From Galeopsis tetrahit (lineage: Eukaryota > Streptophyta > Magnoliopsida > Lamiales > Lamiaceae), in contig OY776129.1 of the NCBI GenBank assembly GCA_963675135.1, forward strand, positions 60,885,028-60,949,027: DNA of 64,000 nt. The letters run 5' to 3'. Position 1 is the first letter of the stretch. Every line of letters begins with the position of its first letter. This document shows, in pieces, positions 21,460-34,300 of this stretch. The position numbers and the translations under genes were made by a program. Below the pieces are notes generated by a model. That model made no database searches. It was not told the origin of the DNA and saw nothing but the letters and a program-made list of their open reading frames with translations.

Positions 21460-22650
21460 TCAGCAACCCATGACAGCACAATTGTATACAAAAACACCAG
21501 AATGCTCTTTCACTCCAACGACTTTCCAGTCCAAAATCCCGTCCTTGGCCTCCGATTTTGGATCCCAAGAATTCAACACGATGGCTTCCCCTTCAGGCCC
21601 TCGTTGCCCACCCATAACGACGAGTTCCTCTCCACACGACTTGAAAGCAAGACCCCAACCATTCGAAGTATCTGCCCGAACGGGCAGTCTGCCCAATGCA
21701 TCCCAAGAGTTGCTTTCCTTGATATACTTCTTCACCATATTTGTTGAATACTCTACAGCATAAAGTTCATTCCCAACAACTGCAACAAGAGGGGGGGCCT
21801 GAGCTGCCCGATTGACATTAGGATACATACCCTTGATTTGCCTCCACTTTCTTGTCTTAAGATCGAACACCTCCCCACAAGTTAACGAATCCTTTAGAGT
21901 AATCATCCCACCAATCACATAAAACTTACCATCCATGAAAAAACCAGAGCATAGTCTACGAGGGGAATGCATGTTTGGCAGCGTTTCCCATCTTTCTGTT
22001 AAAGAATCATAAAGCTCTGCAGATTTTAGCACATTCCCATTCATATCACTTCCTCCAGCTACTATAGCAATCGAGCCTAAACTAGCTGATGCAAAAAGGC
22101 ATCGGGGGTGATTCATTCCTTCACATTTGGTCCAACCACGATAAGCTAGGCTATACTTCCAAATGGCAAAGTCTAACATCTCACGACCGAAGACTAGCAG
22201 CTCTGTCCCTACTGCTAATGACTCCTTATCAGCACAATTGAAACAGTCATCACAAGGTATTTTAGGTAAATTCATCCACTTATTAGTAAAGGGGTTGAAT
22301 GCCTCCCATCCCCTAGGATCACAAACCATATAAACCCAATGCTCTACTATCCCCATATGTCTTCTCAACTCATACAAATAACCACTTTCGATTAGCATAT
22401 GAAATCTCATGTTTAAGCATGACATAGCTGCATAATCCGATCTAGAGGCCCGAGCAAGACAAGTGAATGTAATGTCATCATGCAAACCAGGGAGATATGA
22501 ATCACTTGATCCGAAAATAAAACGACCATCATCAACTTCTCCTATTGATCTCATTTCAGTTTCTTCACCAACCAAATTAGCAAGACTCATCGTATTCCCA
22601 TTCAAAGAAGAAAGCATAAATTTCTTTGACTTTTTGGCTTTGAACACCAT
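21460..22650 (-). CDS. F-box/kelch-repeat protein (At5g60570-like)
   Basis: Intronless CDS of 396 aa from ATG at 22650 (MVFKAKKSKKF); the open frame extends 10 codons further upstream without an ATG. Residues about 50-95 form a divergent F-box (DSYLPGLHDDITFTCLARAS). Kelch motifs follow: IAIVAGGSDMNGNVLKSAEL, FYVIGGMITLKDSLTCGEV and LVVMGGQRGPEGEAIV each give a strand, a GG pair and a downstream W (RWETLP, KWRQI). Such proteins are substrate receptors of SCF ubiquitin ligases, the F-box binding SKP1 and the beta-propeller binding the target. No target can be assigned. It lies tail-to-tail with the DUF7870 gene and upstream-adjacent to GRIK, a pairing also present in Arabidopsis. Confidence 0.9.
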   Translation of the reverse strand: MVFKAKKSKKFMLSSLNGNTMSLANLVGEETEMRSIGEVDDGRFIFGSSDSYLPGLHDDITFTCLARASRSDYAAMSCLNMRFHMLIESGYLYELRRHMGIVEHWVYMVCDPRGWEAFNPFTNKWMNLPKIPCDDCFNCADKESLAVGTELLVFGREMLDFAIWKYSLAYRGWTKCEGMNHPRCLFASASLGSIAIVAGGSDMNGNVLKSAELYDSLTERWETLPNMHSPRRLCSGFFMDGKFYVIGGMITLKDSLTCGEVFDLKTRKWRQIKGMYPNVNRAAQAPPLVAVVGNELYAVEYSTNMVKKYIKESNSWDALGRLPVRADTSNGWGLAFKSCGEELVVMGGQRGPEGEAIVLNSWDPKSEAKDGILDWKVVGVKEHSGVFVYNCAVMGC

Positions 22651-24344
22651 GTTAGCACTCTTGACACCAACACAAAACAAATTAACAAATCAATAGTCCC
22701 AAAACCACAAAACCTAATAGTCAAATTATATTACTTTTGGACTTCAGTTCAGGTTTACCCAATCACAGAAAAATCTCCTTCTCTAAACAACAATATTCCC
22801 CGTCTGTTAATCATCATCTTCCCCTTCTCAAAGCAGAGTAGCCTAATTCTAGAATCTCACTTTATCCAGAATTAAATATAACCCCAACCAAACGGCCAAC
22901 ACAAACCAAATTCTCAGTACAGATTCAAACTTTCAGCAACGATAGATAAACCACATCGACATATCCAGCTTATTTTAACCATCTTCGAGAAAAAAAGTTA
23001 GAAGTAGCAGTTATAGATTAACTTTTCAGCTGTATCACATAAATCAATGAATCATAACAACAAAAAAAAAAAGAGCGATAGATTCCGATCCAAACCGGGA
23101 TTCAGGAGCTAATCGATTCAATTAATTTTCCAGATAAAGCGATGCACATCCAGCGGGTAAGATGAGAGGGTCGAAGAATATAATAGGTGGATGCAGAAGA
23201 TTCGGAGGCAGCAAGCATCGGCGCCGCCAGAGAGAGAGGGAGAGACGTGAGAGATTAAGAGAGAGAGAGGCAGAAGTGCAGAAGCATCACGCATGACTTC
23301 ATTTTAAATTCAAAAAAGAAAGCTTATTTGCAAACATTGGCAATAGTGGCACGTTAATTATAACTATTTATGGTGTTGCCCGCCAACTTTCTTTGTTCCC
23401 ATCTGCACCAGAAGCTCGTGCCCAAATGTCCAATCACTTTACTTTCTATATTTGAAACATGCACTCCTTCGTTGACTTTCTATATTTACAGATCAGGTAG
23501 TACTCCAACGTTGATTTCATAATTTCACCCACAACTTTTAGTACTCACTTGCTCCCAAAATAATTTTTACACATTTTTTTTTTCAAAATGTTCTCACAAT
23601 AACTTTCACATCTTAAAATGAAGAACTTTTTATAAATTTTAACATCACAATATCCTCAAATTTATATAAAATATCATCTCTTTACTTTATATATAAAAAT
23701 TTATAAAATTACTCTTAAAACTCTACTCATTATTACATTTTTTTAATATGTATAGGAGGGAGGAATGTTTTTTTATTTTGGTGAATGGATGTGATATATA
23801 TGGATTTAGGACTTTAATTGGTGTATTCCTACGCAGTGAACAGAGAAAATAGCAGAAATTGACAATTCTAAATAAAAAATGGCAAATAGATAACTTTCAA
23901 AGGATAAAGAGAATAATATAATTGCAAAAATTAAAAAGTCCTGTTTGCAAAAATAAAAAATTCTAAATAATGATTTTGTTTTTCGTAATTAACCCAATAA
24001 ATAAAACATAAAATTCACGAGCTAAAACCTGCATCTCTCCTCCGTCTGAAATTCTAACACAAATCAAGTGGCTCTACAGTTCACCAACCAGACATATGGG
24101 TAAGGAGAAGTCAATGAAAACAGCTCTTGATAAAAGAAAGGAACAATAAAACTCAGCATATGCTGCAAAAAATGGCGTTTACAAATATTACTTGTAACAA
24201 GCAGAAAGCTCACCTAGTCCTCTGTATACATTCCGTTTTACACGGAAAACATTAATCGAGACAGTATATCCTGATAATCAACTGACATACAACAAGAAGC
24301 CCGAAACAGTGCAATACTCTTTAACTGATAATGACTTTTCCAAT
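22651..24344. other. F-box gene 5' leader and intergenic space to GRIK
   Basis: 22651-23300 probably holds the F-box gene's 5' UTR and a leader intron; its upstream end has a (GA)n tract at 23230-23270 (CT-rich on the transcribed strand), often seen in plant 5' UTRs. 23300-24050 is AT-rich with no recognised gene. 24050-24344 is likely the GRIK 3' UTR. Confidence 0.5.
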
Positions 24345-27300
24345 TCAACCACATGCACCTTTCTGCCGCTTGCACCAGCACAAGTACGGAGGGACCGACT
24401 CTTCTTCATTGATGAACCAAGGATGATGTGCAACGTTCTCTAGAGTCAATCTTTTTCCGGGATCTGCATAATAAATTTATTGGTGAACCAAAATGAAAAG
24501 CATGAAAAAACAGTGAAACATTATCAAATCAGAGACTAACCTTTGCAGAGAAGGCCCTCAAGTAAGTCCTTCAAGAGAGGGTTCACCGCATCAGGGAGCA
24601 GCACCGGGCTATTGACGATCTGAGGGAGTAAAAGGATCTTGCAATTTTAGCCAACATGATTAAGACGACATTTAAGCAATAATATCTAAACCAGACATAA
24701 TTTTTCAGGAAAATGCAGATGTTATCTGTCCAAGCGTTCATACCTTATCGTAGGTATCCTGAAGTGTTTCCCCTAGAAACGGGTATTTTCCCAGAACCAT
24801 ATAGTACAAAGTAATGCCAACAGCCCATGTGTCAGAAGCTTTCCCGTGATAGGTTAAACCTACACATAAAATGGGTTTATACTACACTTTAATGATAAAG
24901 TAATTGTAATTTAGATGATAAGATAATTGTAATTTAGAAAGCATACCCAAACAGCACTCAGGGGCAGTAAATACAGGTGTACCAGGAGAACGTTGAAGCA
25001 CATCATTATCATCCTACAATAGAGTACTGATTCTCGTCAGTAAAGATTTCTTTTTGGGTGAAAACTGAAAACAATGATGATAAAATGCATACAAACTTAG
25101 CAGCCAGAATGATGCAGAGAACAGTGGCAGAGCTTAGAGGATCACAATCTCATAAAAGTGTCCAATTAAAAAACCGGTTCTAGTCTGGGATTTTGAAAAC
25201 CGGTTTTAAAAAACCACCACTACAACACCTATAAATCTAATATCACACTCTTCAATACAATCAATTCTCTCTCCTTACACTCTAATATATTTAAATCATA
25301 ATTCATATCATAAAATCATTTTAATCACTCAAAAATAATACTCCCTCCGTCCAAACTTTGTACGTACGTATGATTCATTTTCACGGGTTTTAAGGAATAT
25401 TGATTGTTAATGTATAAAGTAGATGTGTTTGAGGGTATTATTGGGTATAAGGGTATTGCGGGGTCCACTTATAAATAAAGTGATTGGGTATGAATAAAGT
25501 GAATGACAAATTTGAATAAATAAATAAATGATGATTTGGAAGGTGATGATAAAAATATTATTTTCATTTTGAGACATACATATTAAGTTTGTACGGATAA
25601 ATGAATACTTACATACAAAGTTTGAACGGAGGGAGTATAATAATACAACTTCATTCACATTAAAACATTGCTTAGACATAAAGTTAAATCTCACCTTACT
25701 CAAAACCACAAAACAACCACACACCTTACTATTTAACAGGATTTCAAAAACCCCTAGACTTCAAACTTTGGTTTTTAAAAGTCACTTAAAACCCAAAACA
25801 AGATTTGAAATTCAAGAATTCTCCTAGATTAAACAAAAATATTTAGTTCAAAATGAGGGTGATGGATTTTCAAATTCACACCAACCCAAACAACCACTAA
25901 ATGGATTTGCTACTATGGATTTTAAATTCATTTTCAAATTCTTCAATCCAAATACAATCTTACATTTGAAGAGTGAAGCAAGACCCAAACATTCAACTAG
26001 TATCATTACTTCTTCAAAAGTAATTATGGTTCGATCCTTACAACTTCAAAGTTCATAACTCATGTGACGATACAACTTAAAGATACACAACTACTATGCC
26101 ATGCCAGTTAGCTATTTTCAAGTGATGGTTAATCAGTATCAACTCCGTACTTTAGCAGCGCCTATCATTCAAGAAAGGCCCAAAAAGTGCTCTTGAAGCC
26201 TATTTCATCCCACCGGATAATCATAGAAATTCAACTAGCAATATCTCCCAAGGCTCTCCCAATTCAGGGAAATGTATGCATATAATGATGAAATCAGAGA
26301 CAGATATCTAGGGAAAAACTCTTACCTCAAAAACCTGGCTGACACTGAAATCGCCTATCTTCACCGTGCCAGAACCAGTAACTAATAGATTATCCGGTTT
26401 AATATCTCCATGCACTATATTCTGTTAATGGCAGGAAATAAGTTAAGTACAAATGCAAGAACAAGCAAGAGAAGTAGGAGTACGCTGTAGAAACAAACTA
26501 AATGGAATTTAATTTAATTAGATAAGAAAAATTAATGAAATAGAATAATGAACTACACATCAGGTTAAACTGATTGATCCTAGACAGCTAGCCACAAGTT
26601 ATTATGATGCATCTACCATTAACAAAATGCATTTCTAATTTTCATGTAAGTGCCAAAAGATGAAAGGTTCTATACTACACCAAAATGTAACTAAAATTTA
26701 TAGCGAAAGAAGTCAGACTTTAGGTAATCAAGCAGTACCGTTTATGTAGGAAAACATGAGAACAACTATAGCATATTCACCAGTTACTTAAAAAGGCAGA
26801 GAAACAAAATGTGCCATAAGCATACCCATATAATACAAGTGATAAAAAAGAATTGCAAGAAGCTTGCTTCATACATGAGCATGAAGATACATCAAACCAG
26901 AAACAACATCACGTAAGTATTTACGTGCAGTTACTTCTCCAAGACCACCTGGTAGGCCAACAGTCTCACAGATCCATTTTCCTTCCACATACTCAAGAAC
27001 TGCACAAAAGTAGAATAATGGTCAAATTAACAGAAAATATCAGCTGGGGGTGAGGACAAAAGAAGAAAAGACATGGAGTACCCATATACAAGTGATCTGC
27101 CGTTGGGTCATCGATAACCTCGACGAGATTGACTATATTAGGATGACTCAAAACTTTCATTATTGAAATCTGAAAACATAAGAACATATAATATTTAATC
27201 AAGAAACAATATAATCAAATTATGAACCAGAAAAAGTACGCAGGATGATCAATATAAAAGGATTGAAATATACTGCATCACAAAAAGGGGGAAAAGAGCT

Positions 27301-29495
27301 TATTTTTATAGCGCTAGTAATTTATCATTACTGAGAATTATAATGTACCTCACGAAGAACATCAGTCATTGCAGTTTCTGAAGGTGCAACTCTTGTCTTT
27401 AACAAATGAGACTTGTGAAAGGCCTGTGCCAAATAGAGAATAGCTGTTATGATGGCAGCCACCTTATTTAAAAATCTTATATTATATTAATGATTTTCAA
27501 TTATGTATCTCTGAACTAATTTAAAGACTCTTGCCTTTCTCTAGCAGGGTCACATACTCTAATCATCACTAGTGCAATTGTGTCATGCATACTGCATATT
27601 ATAATGCCAACCCAATCCCAAAACCCCTATGTCTCAACTGTTAGCCACGTGAGAAGTTTTCGGGCTGTAGGTACAGAGTAACGAAAGGTCTCTGTTTATT
27701 AGAGTATAATAAAACTATGTTTGATTTGGGATTTCAAAATCTAAATCTGGTTCTACTTTGGGACTTTAGATATTGATTTTTAGTAACCCAATAATCCACT
27801 CCTACAAATATTTATAAACCCTATAGATACCATTTTTTCAACAACGCACTCTCCTCAATGACTCATTAGTGCAAATATGGTTTATTGTATTCCCACTCTT
27901 ATTTTATTTATCACTTTTCATACCTTTTATTATCACTTTTGCAACTACCAATAAAAATACACTAATTATTACACAATCATTCGATCATTATAATTACAAT
28001 CAACAATCATACAACATCACACACTCTTGCACATTGATTTGACATAAAGTTAAATTCTACCCTATTTAAATCTCAAAACAAACACACCATTACTATTTAT
28101 CAAGATTTTGAAATCCATCGAAATCCCAAATCAAACATAGCCTAAGCCATTTCCTTGTCAAGGGAAGTCTTTCTAAACAAGAATATGAGAATAACAATGT
28201 TGTGGAAACTGCGGGAAAAGTATTTAGTTGTAGAATAAAACACAAAAAATACTTGAATCATGAGATAAAACATAACCTTAAATGCATAATGAATTCCATC
28301 CAAACGGCTTCTATAGAGAACCTACACATTTGAAGCCATCAGATGTTAAATACAAACAGAAAATCCAGAAGGAATAATATTGTAGGAACATGCTCACCAC
28401 TTTGCCATAGCTACCAGCACCAATCTTCCGCTCACGCACATATTCATTAATGGTCTTGTTTCCATTTTCATCCTGAAGGTATATCAGTTAATTCAAACCA
28501 TAGATAATAACCCATATATTAAAAGGGATATCTTTCATTACAATAAGAACACATGAAAAACCTCTTATACATCTAACACTTCCGTATCTCAGGGCACACT
28601 GAGAATATTTCTACCCTACTCCTAACAATCAGGATTTTAGTTTATTATCATAAATGTTTGCATTATTCATTAAGATGGTCTCAATATTGGAGCTTAAGAA
28701 TGTCACCAGTTAATACAAGCAGTTCAAAACCACAGAAAATAAATGCAAAAGCACTCCATGCTTAAGGAAGATCTCTTTAACCAGAATAAGGATTACATTT
28801 TCAACCTCTCTTCCTACCAATATAAAGATAGTACCCAGGGCACAACAGATTATTCCTACGCTAGCAATATGCTAAACAGGATTTCCAATCCATTGCAGTG
28901 GATTTGCATCTAAACACTGAGCTTAAGAATGCCACATTATATTTTTAAGCATAAGAAACATCGTTTTTTTAGCATAACACCACTATATAGATATGTTAGT
29001 AGTTTACCAAACTATAACGATATAAACATTCCAATGATCACATACTTTTCATTCAATGTTAAGATTATTATGTCCCATTTTTCCCCTTTCGTGTACCGTA
29101 GTCCTTTTCTTTTCTTTACATTTTTGTAAGGGTGGAGGGTGGGAGTGGGAGGGACTTACCTCAGAGCGAAGGGCACGGGGGGTTTCCTTAACAGGGAACT
29201 CCCTACAGATCAACCCAAGCTGCATTCGATACATGAGAATCTCCTCAGATCGCCTTGTTGGGCTTTGGAAGCCAAGATCATCCCCATCTCGCATACCAGT
29301 AATAACATCATGGTGAAATTTACCATCCTGCTGATCTTCCAAATCATCATTCAACAAGAACTCCCGACAAGTGTTATTGCTTGTTGCAGTACTAGGTCTG
29401 ATTGCCTTTTTGGGATTTCTGGTAAATGAGAAACCAAAACACCCACAGCAGCCCATTTCTCTCACTTTCTCAATCGAGTTTCTCTCAACAAACAT
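24345..29495 (-). CDS. GRIK2: SnRK1-activating kinase (GRIK/SnAK)
   Basis: Eleven coding exons on the minus strand: 29495-29160, 28472-28398, 28321-28277, 27423-27349, 27169-27082, 26999-26875, 26421-26326, 25013-24947, 24859-24744, 24619-24541, 24463-24345. All are GT-AG and in phase, giving 406 aa. I chose the ATG at 29495 (MFVERNSIEKVREMGCCGCF) because Arabidopsis GRIKs also begin MF before a Cys/Gly motif; an internal Met is at 29456. RRSEEILMYR precedes the kinase domain. Landmarks: glycine loop IGAGSYGKV (129-137), lysine K152 in YAFK, HGDIKPDN with D254, DFS at 272-274 in place of DFG (shared by GRIKs), and APE at 297-299. GRIKs phosphorylate the SnRK1 activation loop in energy signalling and geminivirus-responsive tissue. 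Which of GRIK1/GRIK2 is orthologous rests on synteny. Confidence 0.94.
25341..25635. mobile_element. Stowaway MITE in a GRIK intron
   Basis: TIRs CTCCCTCCGTCCAAACTTTG and CAAAGTTTGAACGGAGGGAG with TA on both sides, 295 bp. It lies in the 1.3 kb intron between the HGDIKPDN exon and the APE exon. The flanks (about 25156-25340 and 25636-25920) look like pieces of an older element into which it inserted. Confidence 0.9.
27714..28140. mobile_element. MITE in GRIK intron, family unresolved
   Basis: Inverted ends CTATGTTTGATTTGGGATTT and AAATCCCAAATCAAACATAG (the latter split by CATCG) enclose about 430 bp of AT-rich sequence. The target duplication is not clear. The intron it occupies spans 27424-28276. 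Confidence 0.65.
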
Positions 29496-31362
29496 CGAGA
29501 TACCAAACTCTAACCAATATTTTACAACATACAAGAATATAATACACTTGATGGCAAATCCTGAAGAAACAAGAACATCAAACCCCAATATTAAGACAAT
29601 CTGTTCATTCAAAAACCTATTTAAAAATATGCAAACATATATCAACATGTGATTGCACTTATAAGTTACCTTGTCTAAAAGAATTCGTGAAATGGGCTTC
29701 AGATGCCCGATCAGCAACGTTATTCCAAAGGATGCCACTCGGCAAAATGAAATAAGCAATTGATGAAACTGACCCAAACGCGATTCAAGGCCGACATAGC
29801 TAAGCCTTCAGTTTATTTATTGCTATAATTTCCGAAAGAGGAGAAATCAGTGAAGGGGAAGCCCTTAATTTCTTGCTACAGTACCAACTAACACCTTTGA
29901 CCTTTCACCCACAAGCTAAAACAAATAATGATGTCGATGAGTACTAAATATCAAGATGTAAAACTAGCGGTAAAATAATTCAACAAATATAAAGATTAGC
30001 CTGATCTGCTTTCTTCTATTGGACCAGGGGTTCATTAAAATGTGCGCAAATTTTAGAAATAGGACAAAAGGAGCTGCATCCAGAACATTCAGAAATTGAC
30101 ATCATCAAAACAAGAAGAGATGAAAACGAAATCTCAACCTAAATCAGTAAATTGAAGAAGCTAATAAGCTGAAAGGTCAAAAAAGAATTTGCGTTTCAAA
30201 TCAACTTGTGATGATCTTCGACAACACGAACAATTAGCCCAGCCACAGAGATCAAGCTACGATCTGGTTCTCATTTACCAATTCAAAAACCGAAGAAATA
30301 AATAAATTACTGAAACGAGAGTAGTAAAAAGCAGAGCAAAATTACTCGACTTTTCAAGTGGTTTTAGCCTTTTAGGTTAATGTACGAAACTGGGACGTGG
30401 GAGGTGGGAGACCGGACTCCTAGAAAAAATGATGAGATGTGATATTTTATTTGATAGATAAATAAATAAATGTAGTACTATTTTAATTGATCATAAAAAA
30501 ATGACTTTGAAATAAATAATTAATGATGAGAACAATCTTTTACTACAAGTTGGTAATAAATTATTTTGGGAGATTTTTTAAAAGATTACATGTGTGAAAT
30601 TAATTTGTTTGACCGAATTTTCAACTCTACTTTTGAAAAAAAAAATTAATATAAATGAAATTACTTTGATAAAAAAATTTAAAAATTCAAATTTATAAAA
30701 AGGTGTTAAATTTATTTATTTATATTAATTTCTTACCCTCACGAAATGACGATGCTATTTGTAGTATTATACATGCAAGATCCCCTAAATTAAATTTTTT
30801 ATTTTTAAAAACCACTTAAAACCCAAAAAAAAGAATTATTAACATAAAGAGTTAATTGTAAATTTGATCCCATTAATCACAGCCCATTAATTTTTGTTCC
30901 CATAGTATTTTAATTTGATCATGTTAAAATCGAATTAAACTGAACCAATTTAAAATTTCAATTGATTCAATTTAAACCAAAATTCCTACATAAAATTAAT
31001 GAAATAGAATTATTATTATTATTAATGTTGCCTTGATATAAATTATATTATTAAATAGATAATTATATATTTTTATTTAATATAAATTCATTCGATTTAT
31101 GCAATTTTTTATAAAATAAAAATTGAACCAATATCGAAAACCATTTTTTTTGAAAAATTTCAACTGAACCGTTCAACTAAACTTAATTAATTGAAAATTG
31201 TCGGTTCGATTTTCTCAATTTTGTGTCAACCCCCACATAATCCTTTGAGAAAGTAAAATCTCAATCTTTACTGGTTATATAATCCAATCCAATCCAATCC
31301 AATAATAAATAACAGGATTGTTCGTTTATGTTTTTTAGCATTCTTGGTTACACTTGCACACT
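29496..31362. other. GRIK 5' leader/promoter and BGAL8 3' flank
   Basis: 29496-30400 probably holds the GRIK 5' UTR with a leader intron. 30400-31250 is AT-rich with no recognised gene. An (AATCC)n pentanucleotide tract lies at about 31282-31305. The BGAL8 3' UTR must lie just below 31363; I see no firm poly(A) signal. Confidence 0.5.
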
Positions 31363-34300
31363 TCACAAAGAACGCACACCGTCGGCTTCAGATCTAGGAT
31401 CATCTAACCACGTGCACAAAGCTTCAACAGCTAAACTTTTATTAGTAATTCCACTACATGGATCACCAAATGTATCGGCTGATACCCCAATCCTGCAACT
31501 TCTTCTTCCTACGCAAGCCTGCACAAAATCCAACTCATTTATTTGTAGGACATTGTGTCTGTACGCTGACACATTTGATAGCAAAGACTAATTATCTACG
31601 ATTAGGATGATATCTAAACTTTATAAATTTTAAAGCATAATTTACCCTTAATCTAAGTTATCAAACAACCAATAAAAATGATATATAGTTAATCTAGGTT
31701 TAATCTAAGCTATCAAACATGGCCTAAGGGCCTAAATTTGTCAGTTCCATAATCATATTGTCGACAGAATCAGTTAGAAGTAAAACCTTGTGTACAATTG
31801 GAGGAGCACTTTTGCTGCTGCATTGACCATGGCTAAAACGCCCACACGTCCCACGAGGCGTTCCAAAACTCGCAAATTTTATTTCAGATATGATCTGATC
31901 CGGGAAAGGGCAGTCAAGTGACAAAGTTGGTCTGGCTGTCCTTCTTGTTTCTTCATTTAAAGCCCACGAATCAAGTGGGATTGGGTGAGTTTCTGAAATC
32001 TGAGAGCATATACTTTCTGTCTCTCTTGTAGTGAGATATATTTGTGTAGGATCACCTCCCTTTTCCTCGAATAAGACTAGGTTGTTTGAACTTGGTTGTA
32101 GCCATGAACGTGGGATGTGATAGCTACAAGTTATACAGATAAGTGCTTGCTAATGAAGCTATGATGCAGAGAAGGAATACAGGTAAGAATGCTTACAATT
32201 GCTGAGTTGGCATTCCACAATTCTTCAGGCATCTGTTAGGGGTAAAGGATCCTCTGTAGTTGCAGGAGTCGGTGCAACCATTTTTAGCAGTATATCTTGG
32301 CCAATAACGGCCAATGCTCTGTCCGTTTATCCAAGCTTGGCCCTTCCCCATTCCTGTGAAGTCTAATGCAACTGGGCTGCTTCCGGCGGGTGCATCAAAA
32401 GTTGTCTAGATCACAAGGAAAACAATATGTTGCTTTTGCTGTTTTAGTAAATGTAACAATCAACATGGTCACATCTAAGAGTTTATTGATTGATTCTTTC
32501 ATGTTTTCTTTTACCTTGTACCACACCAATGGTTGATTCTTAGGCAAAGTAGGCTGTGATACCCAACGAGAGGAACTTACAGTAGACAGGCCCAACTCTT
32601 CTCCTCTTAAACCAATCTGTGTTAGGAGATCCCAAAATCAGAATAGAAAGAATGTAGCACAGATCTTTGACAAACAAAGAAAACATGATTGTATATACAG
32701 TACATATAACCACATCAAGGACATATTTGTGTATCTGAAACAGAATTAGGATCGTTTGGATGCATAATTCACTGCATATTGTACACATACAAAGTTGTCG
32801 TTCATGAAAATGTTGGGAGGAATATTTTGCATCAAGAACCTGATATGTCCATAGCTTGGAAGATAGATCAATAGTAGTTCCATTTTGCAAACCTTTCAAC
32901 TGCACAGGACCTGTGACTCCTGCACCTCTTTTGTCATAGTATGCTCCATAATTCTGAATTGAGTCAGTTTGTATTAGACAACTTACGATAGCAATTACTA
33001 ATAAGAGAATTTGAATTTGGCCAGACGCGGTATATATAGTTGTACCTGCAATCCGACTGTCAAACTCAAGAGATCAATCTTGTTATTTCCAGGTATGAGG
33101 CTGATGGGAACATCAAGTGACACATTCGGATTGTTGTAGCTTCCTATCACACTCCCTGCTCAACGTTCATAATAATGTGTATATATAAAAATAAAAACCA
33201 AATTGCTGCATTTTTGTTATGGAAGAAGGCAAAATGGAAAATAGTTGCAGTAACATCAAATGCAATTAAAAAAAAAAAAGGAGTATGGCTAAATGGTGCA
33301 CCTGCAAGCTCTCCATTGATAAATGCATAAAGGCCATGACCAAGAGAATCAACATGGATTGCCTGAGATCCATCTTTTTGGAAAGGCTCATCCCCTTTTG
33401 TTTCAATGCTGAAATGATCAGGAGATATTAAACTCGTTCTTTTTTTCTTTCTTTTTTCATCAAAACAGATTACAGCTCGATGACTTCGTACCTCAAAGAA
33501 TACCACAGATAGTCACTTTGATCAGCAGTGGTATTTATTTGTTCCAGTAAGCCTAGTTTTGTGAATGCACTATTGCTAGATATTCCCACAGGCTCATTGA
33601 TCCAACTCCACCCAGAGAAGACTGAATCTGATGATGAAGCAGTAATATCGTCATTCAAAGGTTGGATAACAAACTTTGAGATGGTGGCCACAGAGTTAAT
33701 CTGTCATTTGCAGAAGGACTAAACTATTAGCTCATGCTACTAGACTTCATTACTACCTTTATTTTTGAACAGGAGAAATACAGCCTAGAGGATAGTGGGA
33801 AATACTTTTGCGGTATTGACTGCTACAGTCTTGCAGTCAGGTAAGATGCTAACGGACCAAGCAGGCAAGTGATAAGAATTGCCGTTAAATTTCACAGTTG
33901 CATCAGATAGGTTGCCCACATTTGCAAGGAAAGCAGCACAGAGCCCTGATTCAGTTTTATAAACAGTAGCCTAAAACAGAAAAAGGATCAATATTCAATG
34001 CACAAGAGTTTCTTTTTGGTATAGTTAAATAGAGGGCATGCAGTTATACCTCCAAATGGGGACCAAGAGAAATAGTCTTTGGATCGGTTGCCACTAGTGC
34101 CTCTTCACAAAGCTTTATAGCATTGTGTATATCTTTCAAGTGACCCCACTTTGGCTGCCTCAGAAGGCCTAAAACATCCAAAGACATAACCACGCAAAAA
34201 TATCAACGATAAGGGATTATAGCAAGATCGTGATCATGTATGATTTTCAGTTTGCAAAAATTATGATTATTTTCAACTTGGTTTGAGACTACCTAACTAA

